Assembly (NCBI RefSeq): GCF_008630915.1 | Contig: NZ_CP043909.1 | Coordinates: forward strand, 310,001-374,000 | Length of the DNA stretch: 64,000 nt | Source of the DNA: Acinetobacter suaedae | GTDB lineage: Bacteria > Pseudomonadota > Gammaproteobacteria > Pseudomonadales > Moraxellaceae | Reading direction: 5' to 3' | Shown here: piece by piece, positions 42,813 through 51,734 of the stretch | How positions within the stretch are numbered: the first letter of the stretch is position 1 | How the letters are laid out: each line of letters begins with the position of its first letter | Notes under the pieces: generated by a model | Seen by the model: the letters and a program-made list of their open reading frames with translations, nothing else | Told to the model about the DNA's origin: nothing | Databases searched by the model: none | Translations under genes and position numbers: made by a program

Positions 42813-44309
42813 ATGAATACCAAGTCAACGACTGTGCCATTTTATCGAGTGATTGTAATCGGTGGTGGTTTTGCGGGTTTAGGGGCTGCGATTAAACTCA
42901 AACAAGCGGGGATTCATGATTTTATCTTGCTCGAAAAAGCCAATGAACTCGGTGGTGTATGGCGTGAAAATACCTATCCGGGATGTGCCTGTGACGTACC
43001 ATCGGCATTGTATTCATATTCTTTTGAACCGAATCCTACATGGAGTCGGGTGTTTGCAGGGCAAGCGGAAATCAAACAATATTTACAGAACACTGCGCAG
43101 AAATATCAAGTTTTACCGCATGTTCATTTCAATCATGAAGCCTTAGCCGCAACGTGGTCGGATGCTAAACAGTGCTGGATCATCAAAACCAATCAAGGCG
43201 AAATACATTCACAATTTGCGATCATGGCATGTGGACCAATGCATGAACCTGTGATTCCGAATGTAAAAGGTCTCAAAGATTTTGAAGGTGAAATTTTCCA
43301 TTCATCTCGTTGGCGACATGATGTGGATTTAACAGATAAACGTGTTGCAGTAATCGGTACAGGCGCATCTGCAATTCAGTTTGTGCCGCAGATCCAGCCG
43401 TTGGTAAAACATCTCACAGTATTTCAACGTACACCGCATTGGGTATTACCAAAGTCAGATATGCCACTGCCAAGTGCCATTCAAACTTTATTTAAATATA
43501 TCCCTGTCTCTCAGTCGGTGATGCGTAGTTCAGTCTATGGCATCTTTGAAACCTTAAATGGTGGATTACAAAGCAATGCTGCAATGCGGCAAGTACAGCG
43601 TATTGCTGAATTTCATATTAAACAGGGCATCAAAGACCCTGAGTTACGCGCCAAAGTCACACCAAACTATGTGATCGGCTGTAAACGCATTTTGCAATCT
43701 AATGAATGGTATCCAGCCCTAGCACAAGAAAATGTCGATGTTGTCGCAGGTGCGTTGAGCGAAGTCAAAGGCAAGCAGTTAATTGCCAGTGATGGTTCAA
43801 GCTTTGAGGCTGATGTGATCATTCTTGGGACGGGTTTTGAGGTGGCTGAACCGCCAATAGCTCAGCGTGTCTATAACCGTTATGGACAAAGCATGTCTGG
43901 TGTATGGCAGGGCAGTCCAGAAGGTTATATGGGAACGATGGTGGCAGATTGCCCGAATGGTTTCTTGATGTTTGGACCGAATATTGCGGTGAGTTCTTCG
44001 GCTTTTATCATTATTGAAGCGCAGCTCACTTATATTATAGATGCGTTGAAACAAGCGATTAAAAATAATATCAAAACCATAGAACCTGATCCTGTGCGTA
44101 TCGCTGAGTTTAATCAACGCGTACAAGAGGCTTTACAAACCACGGTTTGGAACAAGGGTGGTTGTCAGAGTTATTTCATTGATCAGAACGGGCGCAATAG
44201 TACGGTCTGGCCGTGGACAACGTTTAAGATGCGCCAACAACTCAGCCGTTTTAAATTAAATGAATATCTAATTGATCATCAGGTTAAGCTGGAAACTGAA
44301 ACAGCTTAA
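42813..44309 (+). CDS. Flavin-dependent monooxygenase (Baeyer-Villiger / FMO type)
   Basis: 498 residues. The FAD-binding motif is VIGGGFAGLGAA near the N-terminus. The class B monooxygenase fingerprint FxGxxxHxxxW is met by FEGEIFHSSRW, then the NADPH motif VIGTGASAIQFVPQI. The closing part has GTGFEVAEPP and FMLFGPNIAVSSSAF. It uses NADPH and O2 to oxidise a carbonyl (Baeyer-Villiger) or a heteroatom. The ATG at 42813 has an AAGGAAAAACGAG SD; an in-frame ATG at 42726 would add 29 residues of unrelated sequence. No catabolic partner genes nearby. Confidence 0.87.
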   Translation: MNTKSTTVPFYRVIVIGGGFAGLGAAIKLKQAGIHDFILLEKANELGGVWRENTYPGCACDVPSALYSYSFEPNPTWSRVFAGQAEIKQYLQNTAQKYQVLPHVHFNHEALAATWSDAKQCWIIKTNQGEIHSQFAIMACGPMHEPVIPNVKGLKDFEGEIFHSSRWRHDVDLTDKRVAVIGTGASAIQFVPQIQPLVKHLTVFQRTPHWVLPKSDMPLPSAIQTLFKYIPVSQSVMRSSVYGIFETLNGGLQSNAAMRQVQRIAEFHIKQGIKDPELRAKVTPNYVIGCKRILQSNEWYPALAQENVDVVAGALSEVKGKQLIASDGSSFEADVIILGTGFEVAEPPIAQRVYNRYGQSMSGVWQGSPEGYMGTMVADCPNGFLMFGPNIAVSSSAFIIIEAQLTYIIDALKQAIKNNIKTIEPDPVRIAEFNQRVQEALQTTVWNKGGCQSYFIDQNGRNSTVWPWTTFKMRQQLSRFKLNEYLIDHQVKLETETA

Positions 44310-44324
44310 ATATCTGCCATTAAT

Positions 44325-44357
44325 AAATACCTCTAACTTTTGATTAGAGGTATTTTA
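44325..44357. terminator. Bidirectional terminator
   Basis: AAATACCTCTAA / TTAGAGGTATTT with a CTTTTGA loop and T run, between the convergent genes ending at 44309 and 44361. Confidence 0.87.
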
Positions 44358-44360
44358 TTT

Positions 44361-44783
44361 TTAATTCGATGACGGTTGGCTGAGTTCAGCACGCTCAATA
44401 GGAACATTTCCATCATTGGTACCAACCACCGCATCTTTGGTGTCTTGCCATTTTTTTGCAGTGTACTGTTTGGCTTTTTGTGTTTGTTCCTGAACGATTT
44501 CAGATTGTTCAGCGGTATATTCTTTGGTGTTTTTCCATCTCTCACTCATTTTTTGTGAGGTGTTTTCAGATGCACCTTGGATGGATTCACCTAGGTTTTG
44601 CATGCCTTTACCTGTTTTATATAGCAATACTCGACCAAGGCTTGGGTTGTCACCATAAGGTAAAGTTCTTTCAGCCGTTGCAGTATGTGCATTCGCTGTA
44701 GTTGTATTTGTTTCGGCTGCCCAGAGAGAAGACGATGCGATCAGTGCAGTCGCTAAACACAGTGCAGGTACTTTTTTCATCAT
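44361..44783 (-). CDS. Exported helical protein of unknown function
   Basis: 140 residues. Signal KKVPALCLATALIASSSLWA (cleavage near WAAE). The mature part is Gln/Lys/Glu/Thr-rich with a regular helical stretch (AEQSEIVQEQTQKAKQYTAKKW), reminiscent of late-embryogenesis or YtxH-like proteins. SD AGGAT; ATGATG start. It resembles the Ala-rich exported protein at 39134 in style but not clearly in sequence. Function unknown. Confidence 0.68.
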   Translation of the reverse strand: MMKKVPALCLATALIASSSLWAAETNTTTANAHTATAERTLPYGDNPSLGRVLLYKTGKGMQNLGESIQGASENTSQKMSERWKNTKEYTAEQSEIVQEQTQKAKQYTAKKWQDTKDAVVGTNDGNVPIERAELSQPSSN

Positions 44784-45108
44784 CTTTTATCCTTTCAGCG
44801 ATACGTAATCGAGATTTTATATCTTATCGCCAAGTTCAAGAAAAGAATGTAGCTGATGTGAAATTGATACAGAGCGTAAAAATTATGTCTGTTTAGTTTG
44901 ATAGCACATATGTTTGTATTCGCTACCTCACCAAATTAAGAAATTATGATCGTTGACGTCCTGTTTTCCCCATGATAGTTTTAATTCAGTAAAATCAATA
45001 TTTTCACGTTTTATTTTTAATCATAATAGGTATCTCATGAGGCAGGATTTGGAATCTTATTTGTCATTTCTGCTTCATAAGAATAGTTAGGCTTCTTTGG
45101 AGTATCCA
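44784..45108. other. Region (325 bases) between the helical protein gene and the cassette ORF
   Basis: AT-rich, no called gene. Its right end contains the GTTAGGC core (45086-45092) that I read as the left boundary of an integron gene cassette. Confidence 0.5.
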
Positions 45109-45576
45109 ATGAAAGGATCGTGCCTTATCCTCTTTCGTAGTGACAGCTGTACCCTCGAGCGAGCAGAACAAGAACTGAGAGCGTACAACCTGCAAGTTCA
45201 TCAGAACGGAAACTCTTTGATGGTGGAACGTTCCGGCTCTTCGAAATTTCAAATAGTTCTGGTTCGGGAGCCTCACGTTATCAAAGAGGCCCAAGAGATC
45301 GCTGAAGGAACTGAACATGAACAAAGCATCAGTCTGTGCGATGCTCGGTTTGAGGTAACCATTGATGATCTAGAAATGGCACTTGATGAAATCAACACGC
45401 TGATGGAAGTTCAAGGTGCGTTGCAAGATGCTTCTTCTGGCTACGCTTTCCTTCCTTGGAATGGGCAAATCATCAAGCCGTGGGTTGGTTAAAGCAGAGG
45501 CTACTGGCACTTCAACAAGGACAATGCCCAGCCACCTAGCAAATCGTTTAAGTCGAGGAACATCTGATTTCCAACG
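45087..45576 (+). mobile_element. Solitary integron gene cassette (putative)
   Basis: Left core GTTAGGC at 45086-45092, ORF 45109-45492, and an attC-like site ending in AACGTTAAGT (core GTTAAGT at 45576-45582). IntI cuts after the first G, giving a 490-base cassette. The core matches GTTRRRY at both ends, the ORF fills nearly all of it, and its GC content and codon use are visibly higher than the flanks. No intI gene or second cassette is visible, so this may be an insertion at a secondary site or a remnant of a decayed array. Confidence 0.6.
45109..45492 (+). CDS. Hypothetical protein encoded by a putative gene cassette
   Basis: 127 residues, starting MKGSCLILFRSDSCTLERAE. The ATG lies 16 bases after the GTTAGGC core and has TTTGGAG upstream; an in-frame TTG at 45097 is less likely. 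An acidic region (VTIDDLEMALDEINTLMEVQGALQD) follows, ending SSGYAFLPWNGQIIKPWVG. No signal peptide or membrane helix. Codons such as CTC, CTG, CGA, TGC and GGC are unlike the AT-rich neighbours, indicating transfer. The family is not recognised, as usual for cassette proteins of environmental integrons. Confidence 0.75.
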   Translation: MKGSCLILFRSDSCTLERAEQELRAYNLQVHQNGNSLMVERSGSSKFQIVLVREPHVIKEAQEIAEGTEHEQSISLCDARFEVTIDDLEMALDEINTLMEVQGALQDASSGYAFLPWNGQIIKPWVG

Positions 45577-45582
45577 TTAAGT
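45534..45582 (+). repeat. attC-like recombination site
   Basis: Layout compared with known attC sites: R'' ACCTAGC (45534-45540, one base off RYYYAAC), an 8-base spacer, L'' TAAGTCG (45549-45555), then CATCTGA (45561-45567), an 8-base spacer TTTCCAAC, and R' GTTAAGT (45576-45582). AAGTC-GAGG pairs imperfectly with CATCTGATTT, leaving one extrahelical base. The fold is degenerate and rather short (49 bases); a longer 5' arm starting near ACTTCAAC (45509) is possible. Confidence 0.5.
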
Positions 45583-45653
45583 ATCAGTAATATATTCAGA
45601 TGAATCACATAATGGAAATTTATATTAAAATTTGGCTGATGATTACCTGATAA

Positions 45654-45694
45654 AATAAACCCCACTATAAAAAATATATAGTGGGGTTTATTTA
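45654..45694. terminator. Terminator after glyS
   Basis: AAATAAACCCCACTATA / TATAGTGGGGTTTATTT, a long stem about 20 bases beyond the glyS stop on the minus strand; symmetrical, so it would also stop plus-strand transcription from the cassette. Confidence 0.88.
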
Positions 45695-45716
45695 AAAGAT
45701 CAAGTGTCCTAAAGGC

Positions 45717-47816
45717 TTAACCCTGCAAAACACTCACATCTGCAATTGCTGTGAATAAATCACGTAATTGAGCGAGTAAACGTAAGCGGTTCGCTTTTAA
45801 CTCTGCATCATCTGCCATAACCATTACGCCTTCAAAGAAAGCATCAATTGGCGCGCGAAGAGCAGCAAGTTTAGACAACGCTTCTGTATAGTTACGTGCA
45901 GCAAGTAAAGGCTGAACCACTGGTGTCAATGCTTGAAGTTCTGCATAAAGTGCTTTTTCAGCAGCTTCAACGAGATTCGCTTCAACGACGCTTCCTTCAG
46001 GCGTTGCTTCTTTGGCAAGAATATTAGCAACACGTTTGTTTGCCGCAGCCAATGCAGCCGCTTCTGGCAAAGTACGGAAATGATTGACCGCAGTCACACG
46101 CTTATCAAAATCAAGAGGAGATTTTGGAGCAAGTGCTTGAACAGCTTGAATCACATCAACCGCTACGCCTTGGTCTTCATACTTAGCACGGTAACGACCT
46201 TCAAGGAACGCAACGGCATCCGCACGCGTCTTGTCATGATCTTTAACTACATCACCATAACCTTGAAGCGCAAAGTTCACCAGTTCTTCAATCGTCACAT
46301 TGAGTTCATTTTCAATGATCAAACGTAAGATACCGATTGCAGAACGACGTAATGCAAATGGATCTTTAGAACCTGTTGGTGCTTGACCAATACCAAAAAT
46401 ACCAACAAGCGTATCTAAACGATCTGCAAGGGCAATGGTTGTACCTGTCTTGGTTTGTGGTAATACGTCACCCGCAAACTTAGGTAAATACTGTTCACCT
46501 AAAGCTTCAGCAACTTCATGATTCTCACCTTCAAGGCGAGCATAATACGTGCCTGCAATCCCTTGAAGTTCAGGGAATTCACCTACAAGTTCAGAGGTCA
46601 AATCACATTTAGCCAGTAAAGCTGCTTTTTCAGCATCGGCTGCATTTGCACCTGTAATTGGTGACAACGCAACGGCTAATTTAGCAATACGTTCTGATTT
46701 GTTCCAAAGCGTACCTAACTGTGCTTGGAATACCATATTTGCGAGTTTTTCTTTACGAGATGCAAGCGGTTGCTTTTGATCTTGTAGGAAGAAGAATTCT
46801 GCATCCGACAAACGAGGGCGTACAACTTTTTCATTCCCTTCAATAATTTGAATCGGATCTTTTGACTCAATATTTGAAATAGTAATGAAGTAAGGCTGTA
46901 ATTTACCTTCTGCATTGATCAAACAGAAATACTTTTGGTTGTCCTGCATCGTGGTAATCAATGCTTCTTGAGGAACAGCTAAATAACGTTCTTCAAAAGT
47001 CGCACGTAATGCAACTGGCCATTCAACCAAGCTGGTGACTTCATCAAGTAAGTCTGCTGGGACAATCGCAGTTGCGTTGACTTCATCAGCTAACTTTTTC
47101 ACTTGATCTTGAATCGTTGCTTGACGCTTTTCAAAGTTCGCAACCACATAAGCTTTTTCTAAAGCAGCAAGGTAGTCATTTGCATGCGCTAAAGTCACTG
47201 CTTCAGGTGCATGGAAACGGTGACCATAAGTCACATTACCTGCTTTATGATCTTGAATGGTTGCTTCAACCACTTGATCATCTTTCAGCAATACGACCCA
47301 TTTTACTGGACGTACGAATTCAGTACGACTTGCAGCTGAACGCATACGTTTTGCGATTGGTAAGTTGTCTAATGCAGTTTGTAAAATTTGTGGCAGTAAA
47401 GCATCAAGGCTTTGACCTTTCACATCTTTCAAAAAGCAAACTTTTTCAACTTTGCCTGCTTGGAACGTCGAAAGCTGATCAACCGTGATGCCTTGACCAC
47501 GCATAAAGCCTTCAAGTGCTTTAGTTGGTTTACCTTCTGCATCATATGCCGCTTGTACAGCAGGGCCGTCAAAACGTTTTTGTGTATCTGCTTGAGCTGC
47601 TGCAACATTAGTAATTTTTAATGCTAAGCGACGTGGTGCTGCATAACTCTCTATACATGATCTGTCATCTAAAACTAGATCAATCTGGGTGTTAATTAAA
47701 CCAGCTGTTTCTAATCCTTCTTTTACTTCTCTTTCTAAAGCGTCACGCAAAGTTTTTAAGCTTTTTGGTGGAAGTTCTTCACAGCCAAGTTCGAATAAAA
47801 CAGTATGCTTTGTCAT
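45717..47816 (-). CDS. glyS: Glycyl-tRNA synthetase beta subunit
   Basis: 699 residues, the expected size for the beta chain of the alpha2-beta2 bacterial enzyme. It begins [20 protein letters not shown] and contains [11 protein letters not shown] and [19 protein letters not shown]. The C-terminal region is the anticodon-binding DALR-like domain ([13 protein letters not shown]...[13 protein letters not shown]). The ATG overlaps the glyQ stop by one base (TAATG), showing coupling that should keep subunit amounts equal. Confidence 0.97.
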   Translation of the reverse strand: MTKHTVLFELGCEELPPKSLKTLRDALEREVKEGLETAGLINTQIDLVLDDRSCIESYAAPRRLALKITNVAAAQADTQKRFDGPAVQAAYDAEGKPTKALEGFMRGQGITVDQLSTFQAGKVEKVCFLKDVKGQSLDALLPQILQTALDNLPIAKRMRSAASRTEFVRPVKWVVLLKDDQVVEATIQDHKAGNVTYGHRFHAPEAVTLAHANDYLAALEKAYVVANFEKRQATIQDQVKKLADEVNATAIVPADLLDEVTSLVEWPVALRATFEERYLAVPQEALITTMQDNQKYFCLINAEGKLQPYFITISNIESKDPIQIIEGNEKVVRPRLSDAEFFFLQDQKQPLASRKEKLANMVFQAQLGTLWNKSERIAKLAVALSPITGANAADAEKAALLAKCDLTSELVGEFPELQGIAGTYYARLEGENHEVAEALGEQYLPKFAGDVLPQTKTGTTIALADRLDTLVGIFGIGQAPTGSKDPFALRRSAIGILRLIIENELNVTIEELVNFALQGYGDVVKDHDKTRADAVAFLEGRYRAKYEDQGVAVDVIQAVQALAPKSPLDFDKRVTAVNHFRTLPEAAALAAANKRVANILAKEATPEGSVVEANLVEAAEKALYAELQALTPVVQPLLAARNYTEALSKLAALRAPIDAFFEGVMVMADDAELKANRLRLLAQLRDLFTAIADVSVLQG

Positions 47817-48805
47817 TATTTATTCTCCTTCGCTTTTTCAGCTTGGGCTGCATCGAACTCAACTTGTGCTTTTAACTGCGCTAATACTTCATCACGTAAA
47901 TGTGGTTCTGCCATTGGGAAACCGAGTTTCGCACGCGCAGCCACATAACTTTGAGCGATTGAACGCGCTAAGGTACGAACACGTAAAATATAACGTTGAC
48001 GCTCAGTTACAGAAATCGCACCACGCGCATCTAATAAGTTAAAGCTATGCGATGCTTTAATCACTTGCTCATAAGCAGGAAGTGGAAGTTCAGCCTCCAT
48101 TAAACGAGCTGCTTCAGCTTCATAGAAATCGAATAATTCAAATAATTTATCGACTGGCGCATATTCAAAGTTATAGGTCGATTGTTCCACTTCATTTTGA
48201 TGGAATACATCACCATAAGTCACTGTGCCGAACTGACCTTTGGTCCAAACAAGATCGTAAACTGAGTCTACACCTTGAAGGTACATCGCAAGACGTTCTA
48301 AACCGTATGTGATTTCACCAGTAACAGGGTAGCATTCAACACCACCGACTTGCTGGAAGTAAGTGAATTGAGTCACTTCCATACCATTGAGCCAAACTTC
48401 CCAACCTAAGCCCCAAGCACCAAGAGTTGGAGATTCCCAGTTGTCTTCTACGAAGCGAATATCGTGCGTTAGGGTATCGATGCCGATCGCTTTTAACGAA
48501 TCAAGATACAGCTGTTGGATATTGTCTGGGTTTGGCTTAAGTACCACTTGGAACTGATAATAGTGTTGTAAGCGGTTTGGGTTCTCACCATAACGACCAT
48601 CTTTCGGACGGCGTGAAGGTTGAACATAAGCCGCGTTCCAAGTTTCTGGACCTAATGCGCGTAAGAAAGTTGCAGTGTGGAATGTACCTGCACCCATTTC
48701 CATATCATATGGTTGTAATACGACGCAGCCTTGCTCCGCCCAATAGTTTTGTAGGGCAAGAATTAAGCCCTGAAATGTATCAATATGCGATATAGCACGA
48801 CTCAT
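47816..48805 (-). CDS. glyQ: Glycyl-tRNA synthetase alpha subunit
   Basis: 329 residues; carries class II synthetase motifs, with [43 protein letters not shown] and [20 protein letters not shown] (read in parts). It forms glycyl-adenylate and charges tRNA-Gly with GlyS. The ATG at 48805 gives the usual N-terminus [15 protein letters not shown]; an in-frame start at 48829 adds 8 residues. No T-box is visible upstream. Confidence 0.97.
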   Translation of the reverse strand: MSRAISHIDTFQGLILALQNYWAEQGCVVLQPYDMEMGAGTFHTATFLRALGPETWNAAYVQPSRRPKDGRYGENPNRLQHYYQFQVVLKPNPDNIQQLYLDSLKAIGIDTLTHDIRFVEDNWESPTLGAWGLGWEVWLNGMEVTQFTYFQQVGGVECYPVTGEITYGLERLAMYLQGVDSVYDLVWTKGQFGTVTYGDVFHQNEVEQSTYNFEYAPVDKLFELFDFYEAEAARLMEAELPLPAYEQVIKASHSFNLLDARGAISVTERQRYILRVRTLARSIAQSYVAARAKLGFPMAEPHLRDEVLAQLKAQVEFDAAQAEKAKENK

Positions 48806-48873
48806 GGTGCATCCACTGGAATCAAACAAAAATTGTGGTTAAGTATAAGGATTTTGATGGTGAGTGGCAAAGG

Positions 48874-49365
48874 CTAGTTAGGGAATTTAAGCTTTGAACA
48901 GGTTTTAGATTTATTTGTTATTCTAAGTAATAAAACCCAGTTGGTCAGGGCAAATGTGAGTGAGAAGAAACAGAAAATAAGAAAAAAACCGAATGGGATA
49001 ATATTAATCTGAGCAGTATTTAAAATCATAATTAGGCTAGGGACAATCGCGGTAAATAAGACTGCATACGCAATAATTGAAAAGAAATTGAGGACGTTAT
49101 ATTTTTTCAATAAAACTTGAACTAAATAGGTTGGAAGGAAAACTAAGATGAAGTAGATCAATGCAATAAAAAGTGTGGCAAGAAACATTTCATAGAATAC
49201 GTTCAATATTTCTATAGTGAGGTAATCGTTAGGTGCGAAAAAAACGGACAATATAAAAAAAATTGGAATACCAGCATACAGAGGGGTTTGAATCAAACTA
49301 CGCCAAATTTGATCTTTACTGACATCAAGCCGTTGGGTAAGTAATTTATAAAAACTCAGGATCAT
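48874..49365 (-). CDS. Small integral membrane protein of unknown function
   Basis: 163 residues with about four to five helices (around 30-45, 55-85, 90-112, 120-150). Short polar N-terminus with KDQIWRSLIQTPLYAGIPIFF, resembling Yip1-like membrane proteins. Encoded just upstream of glyQ on the same strand with a gap of about 70 bases. Function unknown. Confidence 0.68.
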   Translation of the reverse strand: MILSFYKLLTQRLDVSKDQIWRSLIQTPLYAGIPIFFILSVFFAPNDYLTIEILNVFYEMFLATLFIALIYFILVFLPTYLVQVLLKKYNVLNFFSIIAYAVLFTAIVPSLIMILNTAQINIIPFGFFLIFCFFSLTFALTNWVLLLRITNKSKTCSKLKFPN

Positions 49366-49529
49366 TGTTTTATCTAAGTGAAAGGGTTAGGAAAATTGGT
49401 TGTGGCTAATATTTAACTAATCAACTATACGTCACCATGTGACGCATTGCATCTCCCATGCTCTTAATTTCACAATATGAAAATGCTAATTTTTAAACGA
49501 TATTCTCTGTTCTCATCAGGTCGTTTGAA

Positions 49530-50792
49530 ATGTCTGATCGCATTCGTGAAAAATTGCAAATTCTTGCGGACGCTGCCAAATATGATGTGTCCTGTTCTTC
49601 CAGTGGTAGTGACCGTAAAAATAAAGACAAGGGCCTAGGTGATGCCAGTCGGTCAGGGATTTGCCATAGCTATACTGAAGATGGTCGTTGTGTTTCATTA
49701 CTGAAAATCCTGTTCAGTAATGTCTGTATTTTTGATTGTGCTTATTGTGTGTCACGCCGTTCTAATGACGTCAAACGTGCTGCATTTACCGTACAAGAAG
49801 TGGTTGATCTGACCATTAATTTTTATCGTCGTAATTATATAGAGGGATTATTCCTTAGCTCAGGCATTTTTAAATCCGCAGACCATACGATGGAGCGGAT
49901 GCTTCAAGTGGTGAAAAAACTACGTCTAGAAGAAAATTTTAATGGCTATATTCACCTCAAAACCATTCCAGGTGCATCGCCTGAACTGATTCATGAAGCA
50001 GGGCTTTATGCTGACCGTATGAGCATTAATTTAGAAATGCCAACTGAGATCGGATTAAAAGCGTTTGCCCCTGAAAAATCACATCAAGAAGTGCAAAAAG
50101 ATTTAGGTTTGGTTCGAGATCGACTGATTCAACTCAAAGATGAACGTCAAATTATTAAGCATGTGCCGAAATATGTACCCGCAGGGCAGACCACACAGAT
50201 GGTGGTCGGCGCACATCAGGAAACAGATCAAGATGTGTTGGTAATGGCAGATCGACATTACAAAGAATTTAAACTCAAACGTGTCTATTTCTCAGGCTAT
50301 ATTCCAATTAATACAGAAAATAACTATTTACCAGCAGTCGGTTCTGCACCGCCATTATTAAGGGAAAATCGACTGTATCAAAGTGATTGGTTGATGCGTT
50401 TTTATGGTTTTGAAGTCAATGAAATCGTCAATGAAAAGCATCCACATTTAGATTTGGATGTAGACCCAAAACTGAGTTGGGCATTACGTCATCCAGAACA
50501 GTTTCCAGTGGATTTAAATCGTGCTGACTATCGCATGATCCTTCGTGTACCCGGTATCGGAGTGAAATCAGCCAAGAAAATCGTACAAGCGCGTCGTTTT
50601 GGCAAGATACATACTGATTTACTGAAACAACTCGGTGTGGCGTATTCACGTGCCAAGTTTTTTATTCGTTGTGAAGACAGTCCACGGTTTCAAAAGGAAC
50701 TTTCTACGACTGACATTCGTCAACAGATATTAATGCAGGGTTCATCTAAATACGTGAAACAACTGTCACCACAGCTGAGTTTAGGATTCTAA
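49530..50792 (+). CDS. Radical SAM protein, putative DNA modification/repair type
   Basis: 420 residues. The radical-SAM cluster motif is CIFDCAYC (Cys near residues 67, 71 and 74), preceded by GRCVSLLKILFSNV. The middle holds LFLSSGIFKSADHTMERML, and the C-terminal region holds a helix-hairpin-helix-like PGIGVKSAKKIVQARR, which suits DNA contact. This matches the family usually named putative DNA modification/repair radical SAM protein, which occurs next to a DUF4130 protein. The next gene is that partner, 2 bases on. The substrate lesion is not known. Confidence 0.9.
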   Translation: MSDRIREKLQILADAAKYDVSCSSSGSDRKNKDKGLGDASRSGICHSYTEDGRCVSLLKILFSNVCIFDCAYCVSRRSNDVKRAAFTVQEVVDLTINFYRRNYIEGLFLSSGIFKSADHTMERMLQVVKKLRLEENFNGYIHLKTIPGASPELIHEAGLYADRMSINLEMPTEIGLKAFAPEKSHQEVQKDLGLVRDRLIQLKDERQIIKHVPKYVPAGQTTQMVVGAHQETDQDVLVMADRHYKEFKLKRVYFSGYIPINTENNYLPAVGSAPPLLRENRLYQSDWLMRFYGFEVNEIVNEKHPHLDLDVDPKLSWALRHPEQFPVDLNRADYRMILRVPGIGVKSAKKIVQARRFGKIHTDLLKQLGVAYSRAKFFIRCEDSPRFQKELSTTDIRQQILMQGSSKYVKQLSPQLSLGF

Positions 50793-50794
50793 TC

Positions 50795-51580
50795 ATGCTC
50801 AGTGATACGGTGGTTTATTACTACTTTGATGGATCAATGGTGGGTTTGCTTAACTGTGTATTTCGTGCGTTCCAATTTAAAGAATTCCACGTGCAACTCT
50901 GTTTAAACCAAGGCGCACAGCATGGTTTATTCGCGACGGTGGTTGAAATTCCAAATCATGCGCAACGTGTTTGGTCAGCCTTACAGCGGAAATTATCGCA
51001 TTCATCTTTGAGACAATTTTATTTTGCCTATTTATCAGAATCCTTGGATGCCTATCAGCATTTATTTAATTACTGTATCTATGTCTTTCGACATCAACAT
51101 TCAGTTGAGAAAAATTATTCGCATCCCAGTGTTTTAGCAATTTCGCAATGGACCAAAAAGGTGGGACGCGAAAAGCATCGCATGGAAGCTTTTGTGCGTT
51201 TTAAGAAAACCACAGATGGATTGTTTTTAAGTTTGGTTCGCCCAGATTTTAATGTATTGCCTTTGATTCAACCGCATTTTAAACGTCGTTATCAAGATCA
51301 ACGTTGGTTGATTTATGATGAACAACGCAAATATGGTCTGTACTATGATTTGTGCGAGATCCATGAAGTCTCTTTAGAAGCCCATCAGATAGACTGTAAT
51401 ATTGGAAATGGTGCCAGTCAAAATTTTCAATTAGAATTAGATGAACACGAAGAATTATATGATCAGCTTTGGAAAGATTATTTTAATAGTATTAATATTA
51501 AAGAGCGTCAGAATGTGAAATTGCATGTGCAGTATTTACCAAAACGTTATTGGCGCTATCTCAATGAAAAAATTATCTAA
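50795..51580 (+). CDS. DUF4130 probable DNA metabolism protein (radical SAM partner)
   Basis: 261 residues: VVYYYFDGSMVGLLNCVFRAF at the start, then ISQWTKKVGREKHRMEAFVRFKKT and SLVRPDFNVLPLIQPHFKRRY..QRWLIYDEQRKYGLYYD, all typical of the family that accompanies the radical SAM protein. In other bacteria the domain is often fused to a uracil-DNA glycosylase-like domain; here the glycosylase part is absent. Co-transcription with the radical SAM gene is clear from the 2-base gap. Confidence 0.85.
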   Translation: MLSDTVVYYYFDGSMVGLLNCVFRAFQFKEFHVQLCLNQGAQHGLFATVVEIPNHAQRVWSALQRKLSHSSLRQFYFAYLSESLDAYQHLFNYCIYVFRHQHSVEKNYSHPSVLAISQWTKKVGREKHRMEAFVRFKKTTDGLFLSLVRPDFNVLPLIQPHFKRRYQDQRWLIYDEQRKYGLYYDLCEIHEVSLEAHQIDCNIGNGASQNFQLELDEHEELYDQLWKDYFNSINIKERQNVKLHVQYLPKRYWRYLNEKII

Positions 51581-51734
51581 AGGATTTTATTAAATAATAC
51601 AGCTCCTTAGAGTTTGATTTTGACGAATAGGCTTTGTGAAGACTGAAAAAATAAAAGGAAGTATTAATTTTAAGTAAATGTTATGTTATAACGTTTCAAA
51701 ATTAATACAAATCAGTCCAACAGGAAAAATAAGC

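Noticed and set aside
45933..46328. Plus-strand ORF of 131 codons opposite glyS
   Set aside because: Shadow of a conserved synthetase gene.
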